A DNA stretch of 64,000 nt, from contig CM018680.1 in assembly GCA_009363875.1 (NCBI GenBank), positions 57,667,088 to 57,731,087 on the forward strand, in the 5' to 3' direction. Within the stretch, counting starts at the first letter, position 1. Each line of letters starts with the position of its first letter. Below, in pieces: positions 33,700-44,257 of the stretch. Below the pieces are notes generated by a model that saw only the letters and a program-made list of their open reading frames with translations, was not told the DNA's origin and did not search any database. The position numbers and the translations under genes are program-made. This DNA comes from Mikania micrantha (lineage: Eukaryota > Streptophyta > Magnoliopsida > Asterales > Asteraceae).

Positions 33700-33849
33700 C
33701 TGAAAAATTAAAATCACAATGCAAGTACCATAATTTAATAACTCTTAAAAAATGGGCTTTTGGTTCAAAAATGACCCAAAATTGTGAATGCATGAGTAAA
33801 TAAGTACCATTTTTCATCAGGAATGTTTTGATCATAGTATAAATGAAAC

Positions 33850-34738
33850 TCACACTATCAAACTAGGAGTAATCCAGAAACAAGAACTCTTACAAAAAGA
33901 ATCCGACCAGTATTCTCCGATCCGATTTTCAATCTCACAAACCGAGTCGAATCGGTTTGTATCCTCTAGTTGTTGCTTTAATAATGTTGAGTTCTCTGCT
34001 GCAAAGTAAGTGATTCTAGCATTCAACTCATGAATAGTTGCTTGCATTGATCTAACTTTATCCTCTAGTTCCTCAACATACTGTTTCTTCCTCTGTCGCG
34101 AAAGATGTGCGCTTTCGTGGTTTCTAATCAGCCTTGCTTTCTTCTTCTCAATTTTTTCGTTAATCTCATTTGAATCTTCAGTAGTTGTAGACATTTCATT
34201 CGACATTTTCGTTGACTTGATTGTTCTAGATTCAGAATTCACATCAGAACTCTCGTTCTTCCTCTTCAACACGAAATTACTACACGTTTTTTGCTCCACC
34301 TTCTGATCCACAACAGAATTAATTTCCAGGCGATGGATAAATGTCACCAGTCATAACAGGTTCCAATCCTGTAGAATCGCAATTTCCGGAACCCTGAGAC
34401 GAAACCGGATTCTCATCCCTCAATTCCAACAATGAATCATCCTAAATCATAAAATTTCTATCACAATTATCCAGTGTCATAATGTTTAAAAATCCAGGAA
34501 CATCCGATCGTTGATTTCCTGACAAATTATCGGAATCCGTAACAATGATTGCTGGATCAGGCACAAGATTAATTAATTCAGGATCAGAAGATACCAGATC
34601 AAATGGATTGGATTGATGAAACGTGGAATTGAAAAAGTCTTCGGTGTTTGACGGATGAGGTTCATCGTCAAAGGTGATGCCGAAGTGGTCGTAGTCGATT
34701 GTCGAATGAGAGGAGATCGTCAGGTAAAGTGAAGTCAT
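33850..34738 (-). pseudogene. Captured bZIP transcription factor fragment (bZIP17/28-like)
   Basis: Two frames on the minus strand. The first (34738-34442) reads an acidic N-terminal region rich in Asp, Ser and Pro and stops at TAG (34444-34442). The same frame stays open beyond that stop to about 34320. After a frameshift, the second frame (34347-33850) holds the bZIP domain: basic region about 69-90 with the invariant N76-x7-R84 pair, then heptads L94, M101, L108, F115 and L122. The wording RNHESAHLSRQRKKQYVEEL matches the plant bZIP17/28/49 group, which are ER-anchored stress factors; here the membrane segment and lumenal part are missing. The stop and frameshift make it a pseudogene as a full protein. 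The bZIP segment itself remains open and could in principle be translated. Confidence 0.75.
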
Positions 34739-35018
34739 CGGAAAATATGAAGAGGGCTGAGAGGCGGAATTAATGAGGAGGATGGCAGATATAAGTTAGG
34801 GTTACCCTTTTAAAATTTCAGTTTTGCTACCATTATTCTGGTGGCAATTTAGAGTTAAGGTTTTTACCCACCATTTTGCCACAAAATATAAACGCTCCTA
34901 AAATTTTTGACTCCGTATGTGTTTAATTTGCATATGGTGGGAAATTGGTAGCAAAATTCCCTACCAATTATTTTGGTGGCAATTTTGGTGGCAATTACTA
35001 AGTTTTCTAGTAGTGATC

Positions 35019-36145
35019 CCTACCCTGATTTATATAAATATAAAGTTAAACACTAGATATAAAAATATATAAAATGATTCTCATAAAAAAAATAAAACTA
35101 AAAGGTAATAATTGTAATTTAAATTATCCTAAACTAATATTTCAATGACATTAGTTTTGAATTTATATGTTTTTAGCAAAATAAAATTACGAATGACTAG
35201 ATCTATAGCTTAAATATTATAACATTAAACTAAAAATTAAAAATATAAGAATATACAACAAATTTAATGAATAAATATGATAAAGGAACATAAACGAACA
35301 TATTACCGAACGTTTACGAATACAAATGAACAAACACATCTTTTGTTTATGTTCGTTCAAGTAACTAAACAAACAAAAATTCTTGTTTGTATTCGTTTAT
35401 TTATTAAATAAACAAACATAAATGAATTTTATGCTAAACGGTTCACATACTGTTCGTTGACCGTTCGAATTGTTTATGGTCCTAGTTAGAAATTAAGATC
35501 ACACAATTAAAATCAATCTATCAAATGTGGTCATGGAATTCCCATACATGTTAGTCTACGTTACCAATTAATTAAGAAAATGATATTGACCAATGTCGAT
35601 GTACCGATCAAATAAGAGTTAAGAGAATGTGTTCCTACTAGTACGGTAAGTGGGTATCGAACCACGAAGGGTTCATGTAGATGGTGTGATTGCTAATCGA
35701 TTTCTTACCTAAAATTAACTAAAAAGAAACAAATGTAAACTTGATTTAAGAATTGTTAAATTAAACTTAGAAAACCAATTGTAATTAAGAAAACAACTAA
35801 AGTTAAATGATTTGTAATTCAAAGGTGAGATCGAATCACACCCGGGTTTTGGTTTAGTAAAGAATTAGGTGATCTTAAAGTTTGACACTTTGACCCATTA
35901 GGAAATCACATACACATGATTTGTTTAGACTTCGTATGAATGGACAATTGTAACTTAAAATTCTGATTTTGTAAATTAATTTATCAAAACCAAATAATGA
36001 CAATCCTAGATTTCCAATTACAATTACCAAATTGAAATTAATAATCCAACTAATATTCAATGTATGACAATATGAAACTAAAAAATGATGAATACCCAAT
36101 TGAACTAATTCATGCAAATCGTTCAATCCAATACGAAATCAAACA
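35019..36145. other. Old retrotransposon-like DNA flanking the nest (left side)
   Basis: Contains GAACG-rich repeats (35280-35480), a GGGTATCGAACCACGAAGG block near 35655 and GAGATCGAATCACACCCGGG near 35830. These resemble leader regions of Tat/Athila-like elements (inference). It rejoins 61989 onwards once the nest is removed. No gene is supported. Confidence 0.35.
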
Positions 36146-38864
36146 TACAATGTGACAATTGCGTTTGAGGATTACGTCAATAACAAACGAAAGCACATTT
36201 CATTGTTCTTGAAATCCACGTTGATTTAGCCATTGTGATTACTACAGGTTGAAAGTATGCGAGAAATAGTGAACGTAGGAGAAAACCGTGCGCGAAACGG
36301 AGCTCCGGATTCTCCGGAATCGCAAAACGAAGAAAATTACAAAAATATCAAAATCAGGGATGCTTCGCGGTACGCCTAGACCTAGTTTTCCAAGCTAGGC
36401 GGTACGCGAAGAAACAAGGAAGTATCTGAAACACGCGATCCGCACGGTACGATTAGCTACATGCGGCCACGCTAAGCAATGGGCGTGGACCCAAAATATC
36501 AAGGGTCCGGCAACTCTTCGCGGTACGCCTGGAATTCAAACTCCACGTTAGGCAGTACGCTTGTGTAACATCAGTGCCGGAACCATTACCGGAACAGTGA
36601 TCTCTACAGTACATGAACAGTAAATCAGGTACATATTTCAGTTATCAATTGTATATCATTCTCACTACATGTTATCAAAGCACAGTTCAGATTCAATTCA
36701 AAAAACAAAGTTCAGAACAAGGGTTCTCGAGTCAGATAATTGTCTGGCAACACAGAACCATCATGAGTTTAATTATTAGGATTTATTATGTAAAAACGTA
36801 TGTGAGGCTTTAAAGAACAAAACAGCACGAATATCGTTATGTGAATGCTAAATTGACGGGTTATTCGTATAGGTGACGATCTATACGAATATATCTGAAA
36901 GTTTAACATTCTGAATGATATTCTATAATTAGAAAACAATATTGAAAAGTATAGTTATCGTCGTGTTCGTACGGGTGACGATTCGAACGAATACGCGCGA
37001 CGACCGTACTATTCAATTTAAACAGTTAATTAAATATTTTAAATTTAAACAAATAGAAGATATTAGTTAATTTATTAGGAATCAAAACCTAGAATAATTA
37101 AATAAATTCTATTATTATAAACCGCGTCGTTTCGTCGCGAAAACCACGCGAACCGGCATTTTACACGAAACCGAACGAGACCGAACGAGTGGGTATTTTA
37201 TTCCACATTTAATGTGACAATTAATGTCACAACCACCACCATTCTCACCCATTTCTCTCCCAATTTCGTTGTCTCTCTCTCTAGTTCTTCACAAGAAAAC
37301 CATCTTCTCTCTACAAATTTGGGCTCAAATCTTGGTGGATTCAAGTGTTCTAGGCGTCATTACGATCCTCTCAATTTGTAGATCACGGAAGTACAAGAAA
37401 AACAAGCATTTAACCGTGGAATTGGAAGTAAACATTCACTTTAAATTCGGTTTTATAGGGTTTTCAAGAGTTCATGTGGTTTTGGCTACTATAATTGATA
37501 TTAAACACTTAAAACACTTAGATGAAGGTGTATACACGTTTAGGTATTGTTAGGAATGTGATTGTAACAGGTTAGAGCTCGAAAATGGGAATTGTATTAC
37601 AGGTTCGTGAGTTACACCCGAGAAATCATGCGGCCGAACCTTTTGATCGAGGAAGATGATGGCCGAACCAAGGACGAACCCTGGCCACGAACCCTGCTGG
37701 CCATCTGCAACGAACCTGTGTCCCTGGTTCACGAACCCTGCTCCATCTGTTAACCGAACCCTAAGACACAGCAACGAATCCTACTATCCACGAACCAACA
37801 CTTTTTGCCGAACCCTAGTTGCTACCCGAACCCTGCATGGCCGAACCTTGGTCATGCAAAGCTATTATCTATCGAACCCTTAGAACAAACCCAACTGCGA
37901 ACCTTCACAAGATAGTCGAACCATTACGCATAAAGTGGCCAAACCTTGCCCAAGTCACGAACCATATGTTGCTAGCCGAACCCTTGACTAAATCCAATAG
38001 GTTCGCTGTCTAAATTGAGTTACGAACCTACGTGATGTTTAATTCGGGTAATGTGGGATCTAAGATTATTAAACTTGGGGTTGAGAACTTAGAAAACGAT
38101 TAGATGGCCATTAACCTAAAATCTTTCTCATGAGAGTTGGGTCATAAATGTGCATGCATGAAATAAATTCTAAGTGTGTGCATGGAAATCAAATTGATAG
38201 GTAAGAATGAAGTCTAAGTTCTTTTAACATCTAAGAAAAATGGTTATAAGTTCATGAGAATCAAAAACATAAGTTGGATGATCAATTAGGAATCAAAGAT
38301 CTTCGTTTGGGCTTAAGTGGGCCCAATGGGACTTGATTAAGTCCATCACATGTTAAACGGTTATTTAAATTCAAATAATGATGTTTTTATTATTATAGAA
38401 TTGAAAGCTTGGAATTTATTCAATTAAAGTTAATAATTTTCTTAAATCTTGTTTAATTTGAAATGTAATTTATAAATGTCATTGCTTCTTGTAAGTGTAT
38501 TTAGTTATAAAAGTTAGTTGTAATATCAATGATTGGGATTGTGTTGTAAAATAGACAATATAATTGTCTGGATTTGAACTAGATACAGAGGGGACTCTAC
38601 CCAAATTTTTGTAAAATTTAGTTATAAGTGTTGTAACTAAACATGGGTTTGGGATCATAAAAAGGGTAACTAAGTTAGATTAGATTTTAGATACACTTAG
38701 TACTAGGACACTTAGTTACACACACCAAGACAAAGACTTAGATAAGACGACTATTACGCGTACTTATTATATTCGAATTCTTATAAAATAACTCAGGAAC
38801 CGAAGAAACCTAAGCTACAACAAGAGCGCACATTTTGTATTAGCTCATTTACATAGCAGCACAG

Positions 38865-40359
38865 GTGAGTTCATTGCCCCTTTTCTAACATTTTTGTTTT
38901 AAAACGCGGGGCTGAGAAGCATGCGTAAACTGTTTTATTTTAAACTGTTTATTTAAATGCTTTTATTTATTATATGTTTTACATATATATGTTTGTTGAT
39001 ACTCTTAGACTCCTGTCTAGGTAATTATTAAACAGATCAAATTATCAAGTTAATTAAAGTACTCTTATGAGTAATACTTTAAATTTAAACTCTAAATAAA
39101 CCCTTAGGCCATCAAGCTGAAATTCAAGAATCTAAATTCAAAGTGAAATCAAATGAACTAAAACAAAAGATCATATTCTAAGGAAATCTAATTTCAGTAT
39201 GGGATCTGACAACAATGAATCATAATCAAGAATCAATTATCATTGTGAATCATGGAAATTCTAAAGATCAAGATCAAGAGATTCAAAGAATCAGAAATCA
39301 TAAATGTGTGTGAATCATTGAAATAATGAAATCATTACAATCTAATGAAGTCATTAATATTTGAGTTAAGGTGGATGTCAGTTGTATAGGGAATCAAGAC
39401 CATGTGTAACACACATATAAAGTCCCCTTCAGGTATAGAAGACTCTTGTAGTCAGGCTATACGGGCAATAACATGAACTATCAAAAGGAATCAATATCAA
39501 AGTCATATCAAGAGAATCAAAGAGATCAAGAATAAAAGGATATCCATAAAGTCCCTGCATGTACAGAAGACCATTGGGTCAAGCTGTAAGGGAAAAACAT
39601 TAAAATCCCGGTCAGTTCAGGTATACTCCTTGTGAGTTATGCCTGGCATGGGTCATGTGTGAGAGGTTACAACTTGGACAACCACCAACAACTAAGTCTA
39701 ATTGATTGAGTCAAATAAGGCCCAATTATCATGTCTTAGTTGTATTTAAATGTTTTATTTATTTATTTAATTAAACATTTAACATTTTATTTCTATCACT
39801 GACTTTTGGGAAATCATGTAACTATGATGAACTCAAGAGGAGCAGCGGTAAATCAAATTGTAGAAATCAGAATCTAAATCAGAGGTGAATGGATTGAAAC
39901 GCTTAATTATCATTAATAACAATATGTTAAGCAGTCCGGTATGTGGTGGGACGGTGGCTGGGGCTTGTCCCCTACATATGCCTTATATATAAGCATACTT
40001 GATTGGATAGCATAGGTGGTTGTTGATGAGGTTAAGGTTGTCACTTCGGGGGATCAAGGTAAACATTTTAAGGGTAATCAAATGCTATAAATCATAGGTC
40101 ATGGAATCAAAGTAGTGAAATGAAATGCTTAATTACCACCAGGAACAATATATCATGTGGTTTGGTATGTGGTGGGACGGTGGCTGGGCGGGCGGTAAGT
40201 TCGACCCTACATATGCCCTATATATAAGCATACTAAGCTGGATGGTATAGGTGGTTAATGGTGAGGTTAAGGTTGTCATTAAGGTTATTCAAATTCATTT
40301 TATAAAACTTAATGAACTCACCAACCATGTGTTGACTTTATTTTTGCATGACTTCTCAG
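38865..40359 (+). other. Candidate leader intron in element 2 5' LTR
   Basis: Donor ACAG|GTGAGTTC at 38865. Acceptor ACTTCTCAG|GCGACG ends at 40359, preceded by GTGTTGAC and TTTATTTTTGCATG. The donor stem GCCCC/GGGGC is at 38876-38880 and 38908-38912. The 3' LTR keeps the same sites (58319 and 59813, with TTAG replacing TCAG). Confidence 0.5.
39932..40237 (+). repeat. Two copies of a structured leader module (GTGGTGGGACGGTGG)
   Basis: Each copy has GGTATGTGGTGGGACGGTGG, then CTACATATGCCYTATATATAAGCATACT, i.e. a core enclosed by pairing arms (39932-39943 with 39994-40006; 40161-40169 with 40229-40237). The arms differ between copies yet still pair. Equivalent copies in the 3' LTR are at 59386-59460 and 59615-59691. 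Confidence 0.6.
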
Positions 40360-40714
40360 GCGACGAACAGGTCAACTGAAGAGTTGTTTCTTTTGGACTA
40401 GGTTATAGATAGAGGACCTAGCTTTTGGACCTGCATACTTTTGGACATCATACACAGTTATTTTGTATATCTTGTGCAGATACAAGATTGAAGATTTATG
40501 ATGTTATAGTAGATTTACATTGTTAAATTATAAACTTAACTGATGTAATTTAACTTTGTAATTCTATTTTATTCTAGCAAGTTTCTCATTTATATATCAT
40601 GTGCAATGTAAACAATCTGATAAATTCTATTATCACTCACGATATCGCGCCCCGGGAACCTTCCGCCCGTCGGGGAAACCCGATCCTACCCCGCCGGCTC
40701 AGGTTGTGACAGAT

Positions 40715-40727
40715 TGGTATCAGAGCC
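40715..40727 (+). other. Element 2 primer-binding site
   Basis: TGGTATCAGAGCC begins three bases after the 5' LTR end; initiator Met tRNA type. Confidence 0.9.
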
Positions 40728-40872
40728 ATGGTTATAGAGAAATATAGGTCATTTATTTAATTGGTTTGGCCTAGACTATAACCTAGGGACCTTGCATATA
40801 GAGAAACAAGACTTAGGAATTTTCTTGCATACTGTCTTCTATATTTGGTCATTGCACTAACCAATAACTTTA

Positions 40873-43116
40873 TTGGTTATGATCAGAATGCCGCCGAGAA
40901 GACAGCCTCCCTTGATACAGCTACCACCACGAGACTTGGCTCCACACTCCTCTACACCGTCACCAAATGATTCACCACCACCACCTCCTCCACCTCCCTC
41001 TCCCCCTCCTCCTTTGATTACCCAACCATCTGGGTCGGGCACAACACCGACTCTGGATCCTGCTACTATCGCTCTGGTGACGTTACTGAGTAGCCTGATG
41101 ACAAATCAGATGAAAGAGGCAATACCGGAGATGTTCCTTCGTCTCCGTAACGAGATCAATAACACTGGCAACTCATCAGGAGAAGCTAGTGGAAATACTG
41201 GAGGATCATCTCATTACTCCTACAAGTCCTTTGTAGGATGTAAACCACCCAGCTTCAGTGGGTCTGAAGGAGCCGTTGGATTAATCCAATGGATTGAGAA
41301 GATTGAGGCAACCTTGGATCTCTGCAGCTGTCCCGAACATCACAAGGTCCATTACTCAGCTGGAACATTCAACAAACGGGCTCTGACCTGGTGGAACGGT
41401 CAGATTAACGCCCGAGGAAGAGAGGAAGCTATGGCCATGTCATGGGAAGACTTCAAGACATTGCTGCGAACAAAATTCTGCCCCAAGAATGAGCTGCAGA
41501 AATTGGAGATTGAATTATCCAACCATGTGATGAAGGGGGCTGATCACATGGGCTACACTACTCGTTACCACGAGTTAGTTGCTTTGGTGCTAGACATGGT
41601 ACCAACCTTGGAGAAAAGGATAGACAGATATGTGGGTGGACTTCCCGCCTGCATTCAGGGCATGGTTGTTTCAGCCAACCCTATCATTGTCGAATCTGCA
41701 GTGAGATTGTCTGGAAAACTCACTGATTTGATGGTTGCCTCTGGAGTTTTAAAGAAAGAGGCTGACACCGGTAAACGCAAGGAAGAGTCTTCAAAGAAAT
41801 CTCATCACCAGCAACATCCGAAGAAGAAACAGAAATTCATCAAGAACTACACTGTGGCTACTCCCCTCAACCAAGTAGCTGGGGCACAACAAAATGTGCC
41901 CAAGAAACAGTATACTGGCCCACATCCTTTGTGTACCAAGTGTCAGTATCATCACATTGCTAACACTCCCTGCAAGCAATGTACGGGATGTGGAAGAATG
42001 GGCCATTGGGTCCAACACTGCCGGATGACACCTAACCAAGCAGTCAACAATGCTGCTTTGGCTATTCCTCCACCAACTAATCAGAACAATGGAGGATGCT
42101 ATAACTGTGGTGAACAGGGCCACTTTGCAAAGAACTGTCCGAAGAAGGCTCAACAGGCAGTTCAAGCTCCTCGTGGACGAGCCTTTGCCATCGGAGCACC
42201 AGCTGCATGCCAGGACCCAAATGTGGTCACTGGTACGTTTCTCTTACATGACTTTTATGCATCTGTTCTATTTGACACTGGGGCGGATCAGAGTTTTATC
42301 TCTTCCGATTTTGCATGCCAATTAGACTCTATAGAAGAACAGTTAGATTCCTCTTACATTATAGAAGTAGCTAACGGGAAACAGATCACAGTTAGTACAG
42401 TTTATAGGAACTGCCCATTGACACTTAATGATTATACATTTACCATTGATTTGATACCGATGGAGCTAGGTAGTTTCGACATCATTGTTGGAATGGATTG
42501 GCTTTCTTTAAATCGAGTGGAAGTCATCTGTTCTGAAAAGCTGCTTCGAATTCCATTGCTGAGTGATCGTGTGTTGGAAGTGAAAGGGGATCAAGCAAAA
42601 CGCAGTGTCAAAATCATCTCTTGCATAAAGGTGCGTAAGTGTATACAGAAGCAGTGCGTGGCATTCTTAGCTCATGTGGCGGAAAAGGAGAAGGATAAAA
42701 AGAAGATTCAAGATGTACCGGTAGTGAAAGAGTATCCTGAAGTATTTCCCGAAGTCCTACCAGGTTTGCTACCTGTGCGACCGGTAGAGTTTCGTATTGA
42801 CTTAATTCCTGGAGCAACTCCTGTTGCTAAATCTCCTTACAGGTTAGCACCTTCAGAGATGCAGGAATTGTCTAACCAGTTACAGGAGCTACTTGACAAG
42901 GGTTTCATTAGACTGAGTTACTCACCTTGGGGAGCTCCGGTCTTATTTGTGAAGAAGAAAGACGGATCGTTCAGAATGTGCATAGATTACAGGGAGCTGA
43001 ACAAACTAACCATCAAGAATCGGTATCCATTACCGAGGATTGATGATTTGTTTGACCAACTGCAAGGAGCTCAATACTTCTCAAAGATTGACTTGCGGTC
43101 TGGATATCATCAGCTT
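40873..43116 (+). pseudogene. Element 2 gag, protease and N-terminal RT (cut by element 3)
   Basis: Open frame with the probable start at 40888 (MPPRRQPP), matching element 1. It has a proline-rich N-terminus, a capsid-like region with RALTWWN, two CCHC knuckles (CTGCGRMGHWVQHC and CYNCGEQGHFAKNC), protease LFDTGADQS and RT up to LRSGYHQL. There the native frame is interrupted by the element 3 insertion at 43117; the last six codons and stop of the open frame (to 43137) belong to element 3. No other stop or frameshift is seen in this part. Confidence 0.9.
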
Positions 43117-44021
43117 TGTAGCATCACTGTACTTTAGGTTGTCCGTACAAATGTACATCTGTACGATTGTACTGTTACGACCTGAGATTCATTATTATTA
43201 ATGATAATGAATTATTTATTGATATTATTGATGATTATCACAATTATTGGTATACATATTGATGACATATTATACGCGTAAACCATGGGAAGTTTAGTTG
43301 TAACCCAACTAAACAAAAACCAGGGAGTTTATCGCAGTTACATTATACTGATAATGGATTTGGGTTTTGGTTTGGGAATGATAATATTAAAATTAATAAA
43401 TAACGGGAATAAATTAGGCGAAGTGAGGTTACGAACATTACTTAAACGCGAATGTTGATTCAGAAATATTAACTTAATAATGTATTCGTGTGAGTGACGA
43501 TTCACACGAATATAATTATTAAGAATAATATACCGAAACGATATTCCATAAATCGTAAATCGAATCGAAATACGAAACGAACGTTGGATTCGCAAAGGAG
43601 ACGATCTTTATGAATACGTACGCGAGTAACGTGTTTCGACGAGATAACAAAATAATAAATTACGATAATAATATAAGAGAAATAAATTAAAAACATTTAT
43701 TAGGAATCACTATCTAACGCAAATTCGAACAAGTTATTTATTTAAAGAATTAATTTAACGATTATGAAACAAAACGGTTTTTACGATACATTTTTATTCG
43801 AAAATGTTTTATGACACAACAATTTTTAAAATCATTTTATTTAAAATGAAATATAGATTAATTGATAGGTGTTACATTTTTTTAAAATAAATATGTTTAA
43901 TGAGTAAAACCGAGCATTTTTTTAAAATAAATATAGATTATTTAGATGCCCACGAGCTTTTGAACAATCTACACATCCCTCGTGGCATCCCGACGTTTCT
44001 GCCATCGGTCGGGGTGTTACA
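43117..44021 (+). repeat. Element 3, 5' LTR with large internal deletion (905 bp)
   Basis: Matches the 3' LTR up to CCGAGCATTTT (43920 against about 50965) and again from TTTAGATGCCCACGAGC (about 43940 against 53503). About 2.5 kb is missing, including promoter, CGAACC tract and leader intron. The junction carries about 20 bases (TTTAAAATAAATATAGATTA) resembling sequence just upstream. The copy has probably been transcriptionally dead since the loss. Confidence 0.9.
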
Positions 44022-44024
44022 GAT

Positions 44025-44037
44025 TGGTATCAGAGCC
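44025..44037 (+). other. Element 3 primer-binding site
   Basis: TGGTATCAGAGCC, three bases after the 5' LTR end; initiator Met tRNA type. Confidence 0.9.
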
Positions 44038-44257
44038 TGGGTTATAGGGAATTAGGTTACTAGAAATGGTTGACCTGGTCTATAACCGTAGGATACCCTA
44101 GTATGAAGAAATTCATACACTAGTTAGTATATTAAGGATTTCATGCTTATGTGTTTATTACATGTTAACTGAACTCCTGTTATACATCTGATTATATATG
44201 CTGCTTACTAATTAATTGCTTACTTGTGCCCTAATGACTCGATAAGGACAGACTCGT

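Larger units (their letters stand above)
31597..35015 (-). mobile_element. CACTA transposon with captured gene fragments
   Basis: 3,419 bp with terminal inverted repeats CACTACTACAAAAC (left) and CACTACTAGAAAAC (right, inverse) and a perfect 3-bp target duplication ATC (31594-31596 and 35016-35018). These are CACTA superfamily hallmarks. Subterminal arrays of TTGCTACCATTTT-type words fill 31680-31960 and recur inverted at 34810-35000. Inside, all on the minus strand, are a bZIP pseudogene, an acyltransferase-like exon with splice sites, and a coiled-coil last exon. No complete transposase is present, so movement would depend on another element. Confidence 0.85.
36564..40711 (+). repeat. Element 2, 5' LTR (4148 bp)
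   Basis: Starts TGTAACATCAGTGCCGG and ends GGTTGTGACA. It contains a weak TATA-like GGTATTTTAT (about 37192), a spaced CGAACC tract (37610-38010), a candidate intron 38865-40359, paired two-stem hairpins (39433-39592) and two structured modules (39932-40006 and 40161-40237). Confidence 0.93.
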
